This document shows positions 11,858 to 19,797 of a stretch of 64,000 bases of DNA, in pieces (position 1 is the stretch's first letter; each line of letters begins with the position of its first letter). The stretch lies in contig NZ_PXNP01000023.1 in assembly GCF_003007675.1 (NCBI RefSeq), positions 1 to 64,000 of the forward strand, in the 5' to 3' direction. The DNA is from Marinobacter fuscus (GTDB lineage: Bacteria; Pseudomonadota; Gammaproteobacteria; Pseudomonadales; Oleiphilaceae). The position numbers were made by a program, and so were the translations under genes. Below the pieces are notes generated by a model that did no database searches, was not told the DNA's origin, and worked only from the letters and a program-made list of their open reading frames with translations.

Positions 11858-12612
11858 TGAGAAAGCTGATTTTCGGTCTCGTTTTTGCTCTGCTGCCAGC
11901 TCTCGGGCTGGCGGCCGGTGCCGCGGTTCCTCTCGATCCGATGGAGCCTGATCACACAAACAAGGCTTCGCTGCAGCGCGGTGCGGCCCTGTTCACCAAC
12001 TACTGCATGGGATGCCATTCCATGGAGTATGCACGCTACAAGCGTGTTGCGGATGACCTGGAGATCCCGGTCGAGCTTTACGAAGAGAACCTTATCTTCA
12101 CCGGCGCAAAAATCGGTGAACTGATGAAAATCTCCATGAGTAAAGACATGGCTGCAGGCTGGTTCGGTGCTCCGCCGCCTGACCTGACGCTTGAGACCCG
12201 TCTGCGTGGCGAGTCCTGGGTATATTCATACCTGCGCGGCTTCTATAAAGATGAGGGGCGTCCGCTGGGTGTTAATAACATTGTGTTCGACAATGTTGGT
12301 ATGCCGCATGTGCTGGTTGAAATGCAGGGTTTGTGTGCTGTTAAGCCCAATGTGGGTGTTGGTGCCTCCGTGGAGCCGCTCAGTGGCAACGTGAACAATG
12401 CAGACGTCTGCCCGGATTATGCCATTGAGGGCACTATGACCGGCCCCGAGTTCGATCAGGCCATGTGGGATCTCACCAACTTTATGTCGTATATGGGTGA
12501 TCCGGTGAAAGTGGAGCGCGAGCGTCTGGGTATTTTCGTGCTGATTTTCGTCGCAATCTTCTTTGTCGTCGCCTACTTGCTCAACCGCGAGTACTGGAAA
12601 GACGTACATTAA
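11857..12612 (+). CDS. petC: Ubiquinol-cytochrome c reductase cytochrome c1 subunit
   Basis: Membrane-anchored periplasmic c-type cytochrome that passes electrons from the Rieske protein to soluble cytochrome c. It has an N-terminal signal peptide (cleaved after about residue 20), the haem-attachment motif CMGCH (residues 50-54), and a C-terminal transmembrane anchor (about 227-245) ending NREYWKDVH. The 251-aa length fits the gammaproteobacterial form. ATG overlaps the petB stop. Confidence 0.96.
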   Translation: MRKLIFGLVFALLPALGLAAGAAVPLDPMEPDHTNKASLQRGAALFTNYCMGCHSMEYARYKRVADDLEIPVELYEENLIFTGAKIGELMKISMSKDMAAGWFGAPPPDLTLETRLRGESWVYSYLRGFYKDEGRPLGVNNIVFDNVGMPHVLVEMQGLCAVKPNVGVGASVEPLSGNVNNADVCPDYAIEGTMTGPEFDQAMWDLTNFMSYMGDPVKVERERLGIFVLIFVAIFFVVAYLLNREYWKDVH

Positions 12613-12621
12613 GATTTAGGG

Positions 12622-12627
12622 TATAAT
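12622..12627 (+). promoter_or_regulatory. Candidate sspA -10 element
   Basis: A perfect TATAAT follows petC by 9 bases, but no convincing -35 is present 16-18 bp upstream. Transcription from here would start near 12634, just before the hairpin at 12641, placing that hairpin in the sspA leader. Confidence 0.42.
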
Positions 12628-12640
12628 CCCGACCCCTGAC

Positions 12641-12677
12641 TCCAGCGAATCTTCGGGTTCGCTGGATTTTTGCGTTT
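12641..12677 (+). terminator. Intrinsic terminator after petC, or sspA leader hairpin
   Basis: TCCAGCGAA and TTCGCTGGA form a 9-bp stem with a UUCG-containing loop, followed by TTTTTGCGTTTTTG. It should end petABC transcription. Because a TATAAT lies upstream of it, it could also attenuate sspA. Confidence 0.75.
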
Positions 12678-12715
12678 TTGCATTGTTTCGATCTTCCGAA
12701 TCGTGAGGTAGCTAT

Positions 12716-13345
12716 ATGGGCGTTGTGACCAAGCGGTCATCAATGACTTTTTTCTCGGATCCTGCAAGCCACTACAGTCATCGTGTGCGCATCGTGCTGG
12801 CCGAGAAAGGTGTCACCGTTGATATCGTGGATGTGGATCCGGACAACCCTTCCGGGGAGTTGGCGGATGTGAATCCGTATAATGCCTTGCCGACACTGGT
12901 TGATCGTGATCTGGTTCTTTATGAGCCTAATATCATGATGGAGTATCTCGACGAGCGCTTCCCGCACCCTCCGCTACTGCCTGTATATCCGGTGGCACGG
13001 GCCAACAGCCGCCTGATGATTCATCGTATTCAGAGGGACTGGTGTGCGCTGGTAGATCAGATTCTGGCGCAGCCGACGGGCAAAGCGGCCGATGCAGCTC
13101 GTAAGGAACTCAAAGAAAGCCTGCTGGCGGCAGCCCCTCTGTTTGCCGAGATGCCGTTTTTCATGTCTGAAGAGTTCACCATCGTCGATTGCTGTATTGC
13201 GCCCATCCTCTGGCGTTTGCCAGCGCTTGGTATCGAGCTTAACGAGAAACAGGCCAAGCCGGTGCAGAAGTATATGGACAGCATTTTTGCGCGTGAAGGC
13301 TTCAAGGCCAGTCTTTCGGATCTGGAAGAAGATATTCGAAGCTGA
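12716..13345 (+). CDS. sspA: Stringent starvation protein A
   Basis: RNA-polymerase-associated regulator with a glutathione-S-transferase fold, induced in starvation and acid stress in E. coli. The 209-aa product has the thioredoxin-like N-terminal domain ([14 protein letters not shown]) with the SspA segment [20 protein letters not shown] in the form [15 protein letters not shown] (about 69-83), and an all-alpha C-terminal domain. A GAGGTAG site precedes ATG 12716. sspB follows as in E. coli. Confidence 0.95.
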   Translation: MGVVTKRSSMTFFSDPASHYSHRVRIVLAEKGVTVDIVDVDPDNPSGELADVNPYNALPTLVDRDLVLYEPNIMMEYLDERFPHPPLLPVYPVARANSRLMIHRIQRDWCALVDQILAQPTGKAADAARKELKESLLAAAPLFAEMPFFMSEEFTIVDCCIAPILWRLPALGIELNEKQAKPVQKYMDSIFAREGFKASLSDLEEDIRS

Positions 13346-13380
13346 TAGCCGGAATCCGTATTTCGGGGCAGGAGTTTGCA

Positions 13381-13803
13381 GTGTCTGATATGAGTATCGC
13401 CATGACATCCAGCCGGCCATTTCTGGTACGTGCGTTGAATGAGTGGATTCTGGAAAACGATTGCACGCCCTACATTGTGGTTGATGCGGGTGTGCAGGGT
13501 GTTCAGGTTCCTACCGAGCACGTCGCCAATGGGCAGATAGTGTTGAACATCAGCCCGGGTGCGGTAAGAGGCCTGGTGATTGGTAACAGCGCACTGGAGT
13601 TCAGTGCCCGCTTCGGTGGAGTGCCAATGCAGGTCTTTATTCCGTTGCAGGCGGTGGTGGCCATCTACGCCAAAGAAAATGGTGAAGGCATGGTGTTCGG
13701 CAGCGAGCCGGGGTCGCCGGATCCTGACGGTACCGACTCGACAGGTGCAAGGCCAGCGGACGAGAGGCCCACAGGCAGGCCTACCCTGAAAGTTGTGAAA
13801 TAA
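13381..13803 (+). CDS. sspB: ClpXP protease specificity-enhancing factor SspB
   Basis: Adaptor that hands ssrA-tagged proteins to ClpXP. The N-terminal substrate-binding domain begins SRPFLVRALNEWILEN, followed by a flexible acidic/Pro-Gly linker. The last residues RPTLKVVK are the ClpX-binding (XB) tail, so the adaptor looks intact. GTG 13381 has a GGAG site at 13371 with 6-base spacing; ATG 13390 is an alternative. A bidirectional terminator follows. Confidence 0.94.
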   Translation: MSDMSIAMTSSRPFLVRALNEWILENDCTPYIVVDAGVQGVQVPTEHVANGQIVLNISPGAVRGLVIGNSALEFSARFGGVPMQVFIPLQAVVAIYAKENGEGMVFGSEPGSPDPDGTDSTGARPADERPTGRPTLKVVK

Positions 13804-13832
13804 AAAAAGCCGGCAATCGCCGGCTTTTTTTA
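13802..13832. terminator. Bidirectional intrinsic terminator between sspB and the SIS gene
   Basis: AAAAAAAGCCGGCAATCGCCGGCTTTTTTT is a symmetric hairpin (AGCCGGC/GCCGGCT) with A and T runs on its two sides. It serves the convergent sspB and the minus-strand SIS gene, overlapping the end of the latter by a few bases. Confidence 0.9.
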
Positions 13833-14420
13833 TCCGCCGAATAGTTTCTGGTCGATCAGGTCGCACAGCGTGTTGATGATGACCATCAACAAGGGGGCGG
13901 CCTCATGGGGAGGAAGGTCGTGCAGTGCGATTTCGTGATCTTCCGGCAGTAGCAGTGAGGTAATGTCGGATTTTTCCCGCGCACTCAGAACGGCAACCTG
14001 CATTTCGCGGTCATGGGCGGCCTGAATCGCTTGAATAAGGTTGGCCTTGTGGCCATCATCAACAATCACGAAGAGCAGGTCGCCAGGTTTGCCGATGGCG
14101 CGCACCTGGCGGGAGAAAGTATCGTTAAAGCGGTTATCCCGACAGATCGCCGAGTAGGTGGTTGCATCTGCGCCCAGATTGATGGCGGGCAGGGCCGGTC
14201 GATCCTGATCAAACCGTGACAGTAGAGCGGTGCAGAAATACTGTGCCAGAACATTGGCATTGCCGTTGGCGCAGGTAATCAGCTTGCCATCCTGAAGTAG
14301 CGTGTCGACAAACGCCTGGGCAACTTGTTCGATGGATGGGCCCACCATGCTGGCGGCCTGCGCAGTATGTTCCATGTGGCTGGCAAACCACTGGTTAATT
14401 CTTTGAGCTGGATCGGTCAT
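13830..14420 (-). CDS. SIS-domain protein, degenerate GmhA/DiaA-like
   Basis: The 196-aa product has the single SIS fold of phosphoheptose isomerase (GmhA) and the DnaA-binding protein DiaA. It keeps the overall pattern, including DRFNDTFSRQVRAIGKPGD in the form DNRFNDTFSRQVRAIGKPGD near 95-114. However, the phosphosugar-binding loops are altered: NGGSAAD becomes NGNANVL (52-58) and the Ser/Thr-rich TSGNSGN becomes VDDGHKAN (120-127). Sugar-phosphate binding is therefore doubtful and a DiaA-like structural role is more likely, by inference. It lies downstream of yraN and lpoA on the minus strand. ATG 14420 was chosen; the longer frame to 14507 would overlap yraN. Confidence 0.8.
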   Translation of the reverse strand: MTDPAQRINQWFASHMEHTAQAASMVGPSIEQVAQAFVDTLLQDGKLITCANGNANVLAQYFCTALLSRFDQDRPALPAINLGADATTYSAICRDNRFNDTFSRQVRAIGKPGDLLFVIVDDGHKANLIQAIQAAHDREMQVAVLSAREKSDITSLLLPEDHEIALHDLPPHEAAPLLMVIINTLCDLIDQKLFGG

Positions 14421-14430
14421 GGTGCTCCGG

Positions 14431-14796
14431 TTATTCTGCCTGGATTGCGTTCTTGAGCCATTGTATCCGGTATTTGCTGGTCTGACCCGGCGTAATACCG
14501 ATGACATCGATTCGGGTCAGAGTGTCCCACAAGCCGTTTCGATGCAGATAGAAGGCCGCTGCTCGGCGTAGTCGTTTCTGTTTGGCCGGAGATACCGAGC
14601 TGATCGGACAAACCAGTGCCCCTTCGGTGCGAAATCGAACCTCAAAGAACACCAGAACATCTTCGTCCATGCCGATCAGGTCGATCTCGCCGCCGCGATT
14701 GTGTACGTTGCGCTCTGTTATCCTGACGCCTTTGGTGGCCAGGTATCGCTCCGCGACACCCTCGTAGTGCTTGCCAATTTCTCTGGGGCCGTCCAT
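14431..14796 (-). CDS. yraN: YraN (UPF0102) nuclease-fold protein
   Basis: Small 121-aa member of UPF0102, related by fold to Holliday-junction resolvase-like nucleases; its role is not settled. Family motifs are G..YE..AERYLATKG near the N-terminus, N.RGGEIDLIGMD (about 33-43) and VFFEVRFR (about 49-56), whose acidic residues resemble a nuclease active site. It lies between lpoA and the SIS gene with gaps of only 12 and 10 bases. Confidence 0.92.
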   Translation of the reverse strand: MDGPREIGKHYEGVAERYLATKGVRITERNVHNRGGEIDLIGMDEDVLVFFEVRFRTEGALVCPISSVSPAKQKRLRRAAAFYLHRNGLWDTLTRIDVIGITPGQTSKYRIQWLKNAIQAE

Positions 14797-14808
14797 GGCG
14801 TTACGGTG

Positions 14809-16659
14809 TTATTCCTGAATCTGTGGCCGGGGGTTCTTGCCTGCCGAAGCCGGTGCAAGAACCCGGGGCACTCCATTGCGGAACCTGGCCCACAACTGCT
14901 CTCTGTGAATGCCGCCATCGGGATCCATGGTCAGTTTCCCGGTTTGACCGTCGATGGTCGTGCCCTCGACTTTACGAAGTAGCGGGAGGCGTTTGCTTAG
15001 TTGCCAGGCGTCTGCGCCCATAGCGAAAAGCCGGCCCAACTGCCCGCTGGTGCCATTGAGATGTCGGGTGGCCTCAAGGCGGAACGGATTGTCGTCCGCC
15101 AGCACCCAGGGGATATCCGTAAAGAGGATTCCGTTCAGGTCTCTGTCCTTGCCCGGGTTCGGCGCCCCTTCGTAGACAATGGACGGTGAGTAAACGGGCA
15201 GGTCTCCGCCGTAATAGAAAGCAAAGAGGGGTTTGAATTGCCGGGCAACCGTGGGAGTGGCCACAAGCACAACGGCTTCTGCGTCCTGTCGCCGCCTGGG
15301 TTCGAACTCAACGTTCATACCGATGGTGCGCTCAACCTGTATGGCCCGGTCCCTTGAAGCGGTGATGCCGAGGAGATCTGCGGTCACCGCACGCAGATTG
15401 TCTTCGGGCATGAATCGCTGAACATTCAGCGCCAGTAATCCGAGCTCTTGCATCCGGTTTTGCAGAGCCTGCTCCACGCGATCGCCCCATTCCCCAAATG
15501 GAATCAGAACCAGCACCTGGCGCAGGTTGTCGGTGTCCAGGCGGTCGGCGATCTGGCGTGCCTCGTCTTCCGCTGATAGGCCAAACTGATAGAGTCCGTC
15601 GGGTTTCTTCGTATTTGCCGGCAGGTAATTCAGGCCAAGCACGGGAACGGGCAAAATCTGTAGCTGGGAAAGCTGGGTGAGGGCATCTTTGTTCAGGGGG
15701 CCAACGATCAGGTCATGGCTGTTCTTTGCCAGATCACGGTATAGCTCGATAAAGGGGCGTTCCGTGGTATCGATTACCTGGATATCGGTTTTGCTGCGAT
15801 CTGTGCTGTCATCCTGATAATAGGCCGACAGAAATCCATCCCGAATGGCCTTTCCAGCGCTGGCAAGGTTGCCGTTGAGGGGCAAGGCCAATACCAGCTT
15901 TTCCGGGCGACTTGCCGCCAGTTCGGCCACAAGAGCAAGTTCGGTTGGCAGAATTTGTGCAGCCGGGTGGCCCGGCCAATTGTTCTGCCACTGGCGGATC
16001 AGGCGGCCCTGATCATCCAGGTCGATGTCCCGGGCACGCAGAAGCAGGGCCAGCTCCAGCCACCCTTGGGCTTCAAAGCCGATCGCATCATCGGCGGCGG
16101 CCTGGAGGCGGGCTTGGTTAACTGGTTTCAGCAATTGCCAGATTCTGTCGTGGATCTCCCCAGGCGGCGAGCTGGCGTCAGCCTGGCCTAGCAGAATCAA
16201 TGTCATTGCACCGGAGAGCGGGTCGCCAGCCAACTGCCGGGCGTCTGCCTGAAGCAGGGCAGCCCGGGCCAGGAGCTCGGCCGGATAGGCCAGAAAGTGC
16301 TCGGTAGCAACGCCGTCTGTCAGCTTTCTCGCCCAGGTGCTGTCTTGAAGTTCTACCGCGGCGGCAAGGGCCAGAAGGTAACGCTGGCGTTCGATCTCGT
16401 CACCGGCGGTTGCAAAAATCGGATCCCGCAACAAGGTTCGTGCGTCCTGGGGTTGCCCCTGATCTTGAAAGCGGCTGGCCATTCTGAGGAGGTAGCGCTG
16501 GCCCACTGCCGGATCGCCCTCGTCTCTGGCTAGGGCGAGCGCCTGCTCCGGGTTATCCGCCATATGCTGGTCCAGGTTGATGCCGGCGCACCCGCCAAGG
16601 TAAAGCGTCATCAGAATGATCAGGGCCAGGCCGGTGCTGTAGCTGCTGCGTTTGGTCAT
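14809..16659 (-). CDS. lpoA: Outer-membrane lipoprotein LpoA, penicillin-binding protein activator
   Basis: Activates the bifunctional peptidoglycan synthase PBP1A from the outer membrane. The N-terminus is a lipoprotein signal with lipobox LGGC (Cys24). The first half (about 30-240) is TPR-like helical, with a periplasmic-binding-protein-like LppC domain from about 250 to 590. The 616-aa length is normal. It is the first gene of a minus-strand run with yraN and the SIS gene, divergent from rsmI, a widely conserved arrangement. Confidence 0.92.
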   Translation of the reverse strand: MTKRSSYSTGLALIILMTLYLGGCAGINLDQHMADNPEQALALARDEGDPAVGQRYLLRMASRFQDQGQPQDARTLLRDPIFATAGDEIERQRYLLALAAAVELQDSTWARKLTDGVATEHFLAYPAELLARAALLQADARQLAGDPLSGAMTLILLGQADASSPPGEIHDRIWQLLKPVNQARLQAAADDAIGFEAQGWLELALLLRARDIDLDDQGRLIRQWQNNWPGHPAAQILPTELALVAELAASRPEKLVLALPLNGNLASAGKAIRDGFLSAYYQDDSTDRSKTDIQVIDTTERPFIELYRDLAKNSHDLIVGPLNKDALTQLSQLQILPVPVLGLNYLPANTKKPDGLYQFGLSAEDEARQIADRLDTDNLRQVLVLIPFGEWGDRVEQALQNRMQELGLLALNVQRFMPEDNLRAVTADLLGITASRDRAIQVERTIGMNVEFEPRRRQDAEAVVLVATPTVARQFKPLFAFYYGGDLPVYSPSIVYEGAPNPGKDRDLNGILFTDIPWVLADDNPFRLEATRHLNGTSGQLGRLFAMGADAWQLSKRLPLLRKVEGTTIDGQTGKLTMDPDGGIHREQLWARFRNGVPRVLAPASAGKNPRPQIQE

Positions 16660-16741
16660 AACGGACTCATTGCTCTTCGAATCATGGGGCTTGTGGTGCC
16701 GCGATTAAGCTGGCAAGTTTACCAGCTCCCGGCGCAATTCA

Positions 16742-16759
16742 CATGACGTGGCAGTCATG
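16742..16759. promoter_or_regulatory. Palindrome between divergent lpoA and rsmI
   Basis: CATGAC-GTGGCA-GTCATG is a perfect 6-bp inverted repeat with a 6-bp spacer, about 43 bases before the rsmI start and 83 bases before lpoA. It may be a regulator site; no known consensus was recognised. Confidence 0.35.
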
Positions 16760-16795
16760 CGGAGTCGGTCTTGAGATTTATTTTCGACAGCAGGA

Positions 16796-17665
16796 ATGAA
16801 TATGACCGGTTCTGTAACGCATCTGTCCGGCGGGCGGCTATCTGTGGTTGCCACTCCTATTGGCAACCTCGCCGACCTCTCCGACCGCAGTCGGAGCGTG
16901 TTGTCAGCGGCTGATTTGGTGGCCGCTGAAGACACGCGGCATAGTGCAAGGTTGCTGCAATATATCGGGATTACAAAGCCAATGGTTGCCTTGCACGATC
17001 ACAACGAGCGGGATCGGGTCAGCAGGATACTCGCGGCGCTGGATGAGGGTTTGCACGTGGCGCTGATTTCAGACGCGGGTACGCCACTGATATCCGACCC
17101 AGGTTATGTCGTGGTGCGGGAAGCCAGAAAAGCGGGTTACCCGGTTACGCCGATACCCGGGCCTTGTGCGCTGGTTGCCGCGCTCTCGGTTGCCGGATTG
17201 CCGACGGATCGCTTCCTGTTTGCTGGTTTTTTGCCCGCCAGGAGAGCTGGAAGGAGGGCCGCGCTGGCAGAGCTTCGCACCCAGGAAGCTACCCTGGTGT
17301 TTTACGAGTCGCCCCACAGAATCATCGATCTGATGCAGGATCTGGCTGAAGAATTCGGTGGCGAGCGGGAGTGTGTGCTTGGCAGGGAGCTCACCAAGGC
17401 CTTTGAAACCTTTTACAGCGGTACGGCCACGGCTGTGCTTGAGCAGTTACAGGCAGATTCGAACGGAACCCGGGGTGAATTCGTGGTGGTGGTTCGTGGT
17501 TCGGCGCCGTCGGAAGGCGAGACCGTCGATCTTGATGCGGATCGGTTGCTGCAGCTTTTGCTGGCAGAGTTGCCGGTTAAGAAGGCTGCAAAAATAGTGG
17601 CAGAGGTCAGCGGTCTTGGAAAAAACGAACTCTACCAGCGGGCGCTTGAATTAAAGCAGGATTAG
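16796..17665 (+). CDS. rsmI: 16S rRNA 2-prime-O-ribose C1402 methyltransferase RsmI
   Basis: SAM-dependent methyltransferase of the tetrapyrrole-methylase fold; together with RsmH it modifies C1402 in the ribosomal P site. Motifs include VVATPIGNLADLSDR (about 17-31), AAEDTRHS (about 42-49) and ISDAGTPLISDPG (about 86-98). The 289-aa length is normal. ATG 16796 and ATG 16802 are both possible; AGGA lies just upstream. rsmH, its functional partner, is 1.1 kb downstream. Confidence 0.96.
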   Translation: MNMTGSVTHLSGGRLSVVATPIGNLADLSDRSRSVLSAADLVAAEDTRHSARLLQYIGITKPMVALHDHNERDRVSRILAALDEGLHVALISDAGTPLISDPGYVVVREARKAGYPVTPIPGPCALVAALSVAGLPTDRFLFAGFLPARRAGRRAALAELRTQEATLVFYESPHRIIDLMQDLAEEFGGERECVLGRELTKAFETFYSGTATAVLEQLQADSNGTRGEFVVVVRGSAPSEGETVDLDADRLLQLLLAELPVKKAAKIVAEVSGLGKNELYQRALELKQD

Positions 17666-17668
17666 CGC

Positions 17669-17697
17669 TTGCATGCTGATCAGTGCGGGAGTATTGT
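17669..17697 (+). promoter_or_regulatory. rnpB promoter
   Basis: TTGCAT (17669-17674) and TATTGT (17692-17697) are separated by 17 bp, and the -10 ends 7-8 bases before the rnpB 5-prime end. The -35 sits within the end of rsmI and just after it. Confidence 0.7.
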
Positions 17698-17703
17698 CGG
17701 CAC

Positions 17704-18051
17704 CGAGCTCGCCAGACAGTCGCCGCCGGAGTTTTCCGGGGGAGGAAAGTCCGGGCTCCGCAGGGCAAGGTGCCAGGTAACGCCTGGGCGGCGCGAGCCG
17801 ACGGAAAGTGCAACAGAGAGTATACCGCCTAAGTACCTTCGGGTACCGGTAAGGGTGAAATGGTGCGGTAAGAGCGCACCGCGTGGCTGGCAACAGTCCA
17901 CGGCGATGGTAAACCCCACCTGGAGCAAGACCAAATAGGAATCCAATGGCGTGGCCCGCGCTGGATTCGGGTAGGTTGCTTGAGGCCTGTGGTGACGCAG
18001 GCCCTAGATGAATGACTGTCCACGACAGAACCCGGCTTATCGGCGAGCTCA
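17704..18051 (+). ncRNA. rnpB: RNase P RNA, bacterial class A
   Basis: Catalytic RNA that trims the 5-prime leader of pre-tRNAs. The P1 arms GAGCTCGCC (17705-17713) and GGCGAGCTC (18042-18050) are complementary. Conserved core blocks are present: CCAGACAGTCGCC, GGAGGAAAGTCCGGGCTCC near 17741, and ACAGAACCCGGCTTATCGGCG near the 3-prime end. The length of about 348 bases and position between rsmI and mraZ are typical. Ends are approximate. Confidence 0.96.
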
Positions 18052-18065
18052 TCAATCCGCTTATC

Positions 18066-18083
18066 GGTGTGAAGTACACCTTT
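18066..18083 (+). other. Short hairpin after rnpB
   Basis: GGTGT-GAAGT-ACACC followed by TTTCT lies 15 bases past rnpB. It is a weak candidate for the rnpB 3-prime end signal. Confidence 0.35.
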
Positions 18084-18100
18084 CTCACAAGTCATCTTTT

Positions 18101-18134
18101 ATAGCCAAAAGATCTTAAACCTCAGGTTGGCTAT
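18101..18134. repeat. Inverted repeat between rnpB and mraZ
   Basis: ATAGCCAA (18101-18108) and TTGGCTAT (18127-18134) are perfect complements separated by 18 bases. No strong T run follows, so a terminator role is doubtful. The rest of the 309-base gap (18052-18360) holds only this, the hairpin before it, and the mraZ promoter and operator. Confidence 0.5.
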
Positions 18135-18262
18135 TTAAAGGTGCTTGCAGGTAATTGTTTTATATCCTTTTCTTTACGTCTTTTTAACAAATCTGTCAGC
18201 TTCCTCTTCCTAAGCCCTTGTCCTCAAAGGAAGTTTTTAATGTGTGGCGCCTGCTGCTGCGC

Positions 18263-18291
18263 TTGCATTGTCATTTGCGTGTTTCTATAGT
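18263..18291 (+). promoter_or_regulatory. Main dcw-cluster promoter (PmraZ)
   Basis: TTGCAT (18263-18268) and TATAGT (18286-18291) are separated by exactly 17 bp. The predicted start near 18298 places the MraZ boxes immediately downstream. This is the only strong promoter seen before the run of division and cell-wall genes. Confidence 0.75.
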
Positions 18292-18299
18292 GTGCGGAA

Positions 18300-18339
18300 G
18301 TGGGGAGAAGTGGTTTCTGGTGGTATTTTGTGGCAAAGC
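18300..18339 (+). promoter_or_regulatory. MraZ operator: four GTGG boxes with 10-bp period
   Basis: GTGG occurs at 18300, 18310, 18320 and 18330, exactly 10 bp apart, with a degenerate fifth GTGT at 18290. MraZ of E. coli is known to bind direct repeats TGGGN separated by 5 bases (10-bp period) ahead of its own gene, so this is very likely the autoregulatory operator. Four units is one more than the three I recall for E. coli. Confidence 0.8.
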
Positions 18340-18360
18340 GCACCCATGGATGCGGCGTAA

Positions 18361-18813
18361 ATGAGCAACTTTCTTGGCAGTCATGCCATCAATATGGACG
18401 CAAAGGGGCGCTTGGCGATCCCCGCGAAGCTGCGTGAGGAGATCACGCAGCTTTGTGGTGGCCGTATTGTATTGACTGTCAATCCGAGCGGTGATCGTTG
18501 TCTGTTGCTCTATCCAGAGCCGGAGTGGGATGTATTGCGCCCGCAGATCGATGCCCTGCCAAACATGAACGCAAGGGTGCGGCGCCTCCAGCGTTTGGTG
18601 ATCGGCAACGCCGCACCCATGGAGCTGGATTCCGCTGGCCGCATACTGGTGCCGCCTACCTTGAGGCATTTCGCCCATCTGGAGAAAAAACTGATGTTGA
18701 TTGGTCAGGGTAACAAGCTGGAAATCTGGAGCGAGGAGCGCTGGTTCGAGTGGCTGGATGAATCGCTTGATGACGAAGAGATTCCTCCCGAGATGGAGGC
18801 TCTGTCGCTATGA
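18361..18813 (+). CDS. mraZ: Transcriptional regulator MraZ
   Basis: DNA-binding repressor of the dcw promoter with two SpoVT-AbrB-like half domains. Each carries a DxxxR motif: [11 protein letters not shown] (about 11-21) and [11 protein letters not shown] (about 83-93). The 150-aa length is normal. No clear Shine-Dalgarno precedes the ATG; two four-codon ATG frames end at or on it (18346-18360, ending TAA next to the ATG, and 18350-18364). Its TGA overlaps the rsmH ATG. The matching operator lies upstream. Confidence 0.95.
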   Translation: MSNFLGSHAINMDAKGRLAIPAKLREEITQLCGGRIVLTVNPSGDRCLLLYPEPEWDVLRPQIDALPNMNARVRRLQRLVIGNAAPMELDSAGRILVPPTLRHFAHLEKKLMLIGQGNKLEIWSEERWFEWLDESLDDEEIPPEMEALSL

Positions 18814-19769
18814 CCGGGGGTCAAGGCGCTGATCAGGCGTTCAGACACCGCTCTGTGCTGCTCGATGAGGCCGTGGAGTATCTCGTTGGCGGGCCGGGCC
18901 GGGCCGGGAGTTTTGTCGACGCCACCTTTGGCCGTGGCGGTCATAGCCGTCTGATTTTAAGCATGTTGGGTGCCGAAGGGCAGTTGCTTGGTATCGACAA
19001 GGACCCTGAAGCGATTCGTGTTGCCGATGCACTCTCTGCCGAAGATGCCCGTTTCCGTCGCTATCACGGTTCGTTTGCCGAACTGGATCAGGCGGTTCTT
19101 GAGCAGGGCTGGCAGCAGGTTGACGGCGTTCTGATGGATCTCGGCGTGTCGTCTCCTCAGTTGGATGATGCCGCCCGCGGTTTCTCGTTTATGCGGGACG
19201 GCCCTCTGGATATGCGGATGAATCCGCTGCAGGGGCCCAGTGCTGCCGAGTGGCTGTCCCGGGCGGAAGAAAAAGAGATTGCAGATGTGATCTGGCGATA
19301 TGGCGAGGAACGTTTTTCCCGCCGTATCGCCCGTTTGGTGGTGGCCCGTCGTGACGAGGAGCCGATTGCCACCACCCGACAACTGGCCGAACTTGTCGCG
19401 GAGGCTGTGCCCAAAAAAGAAAAACACAAGCATCCGGCAACCCGGGCATTCCAGGCTATCCGGATCTTTATCAATCGGGAGCTCGAAGATCTCGAGGCCG
19501 GGTTGCAGTCGGCAGTTGAGCGCCTGGCACCGGGCGGGCGCCTGGTCGTGATCAGTTTTCATTCACTGGAAGACCGCCTGGTGAAACGATTCATGCGCGA
19601 TCTCGCCCGCGGTCCAAAGTTGCCGAGGGGCATTCCGGTGACGGCGGAACAGGAGGCCTCTGAATTCCGGCTTATCGGTAAGGCCAGTAAGGCCAATGAG
19701 CAGGAAATAGCAGAAAACGTGCGGGCACGCAGTGCCGTTATGCGGGTTCTGGAACGCAAATCAAATTAA
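18810..19769 (+). CDS. rsmH: 16S rRNA N4-C1402 methyltransferase RsmH
   Basis: SAM-dependent methyltransferase (formerly MraW) that adds the N4 methyl group to C1402. Motifs include [13 protein letters not shown] (about 12-24), [10 protein letters not shown] (about 38-47), [15 protein letters not shown] and [14 protein letters not shown] near 250. The 319-aa length fits the family. ATGA overlap with mraZ. RsmI, which adds the ribose methyl group to the same nucleotide, is encoded just upstream. Confidence 0.96.
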   Translation: MTGGQGADQAFRHRSVLLDEAVEYLVGGPGRAGSFVDATFGRGGHSRLILSMLGAEGQLLGIDKDPEAIRVADALSAEDARFRRYHGSFAELDQAVLEQGWQQVDGVLMDLGVSSPQLDDAARGFSFMRDGPLDMRMNPLQGPSAAEWLSRAEEKEIADVIWRYGEERFSRRIARLVVARRDEEPIATTRQLAELVAEAVPKKEKHKHPATRAFQAIRIFINRELEDLEAGLQSAVERLAPGGRLVVISFHSLEDRLVKRFMRDLARGPKLPRGIPVTAEQEASEFRLIGKASKANEQEIAENVRARSAVMRVLERKSN

Positions 19770-19797
19770 GGCGTAGGCGCAGGGGGGGCGTGACATC

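Noticed and set aside
10634-11959. 441-aa minus-strand ORF
   Set aside because: It is the shadow of petB/petC; its composition is rich in His/Gln from antisense hydrophobic codons.
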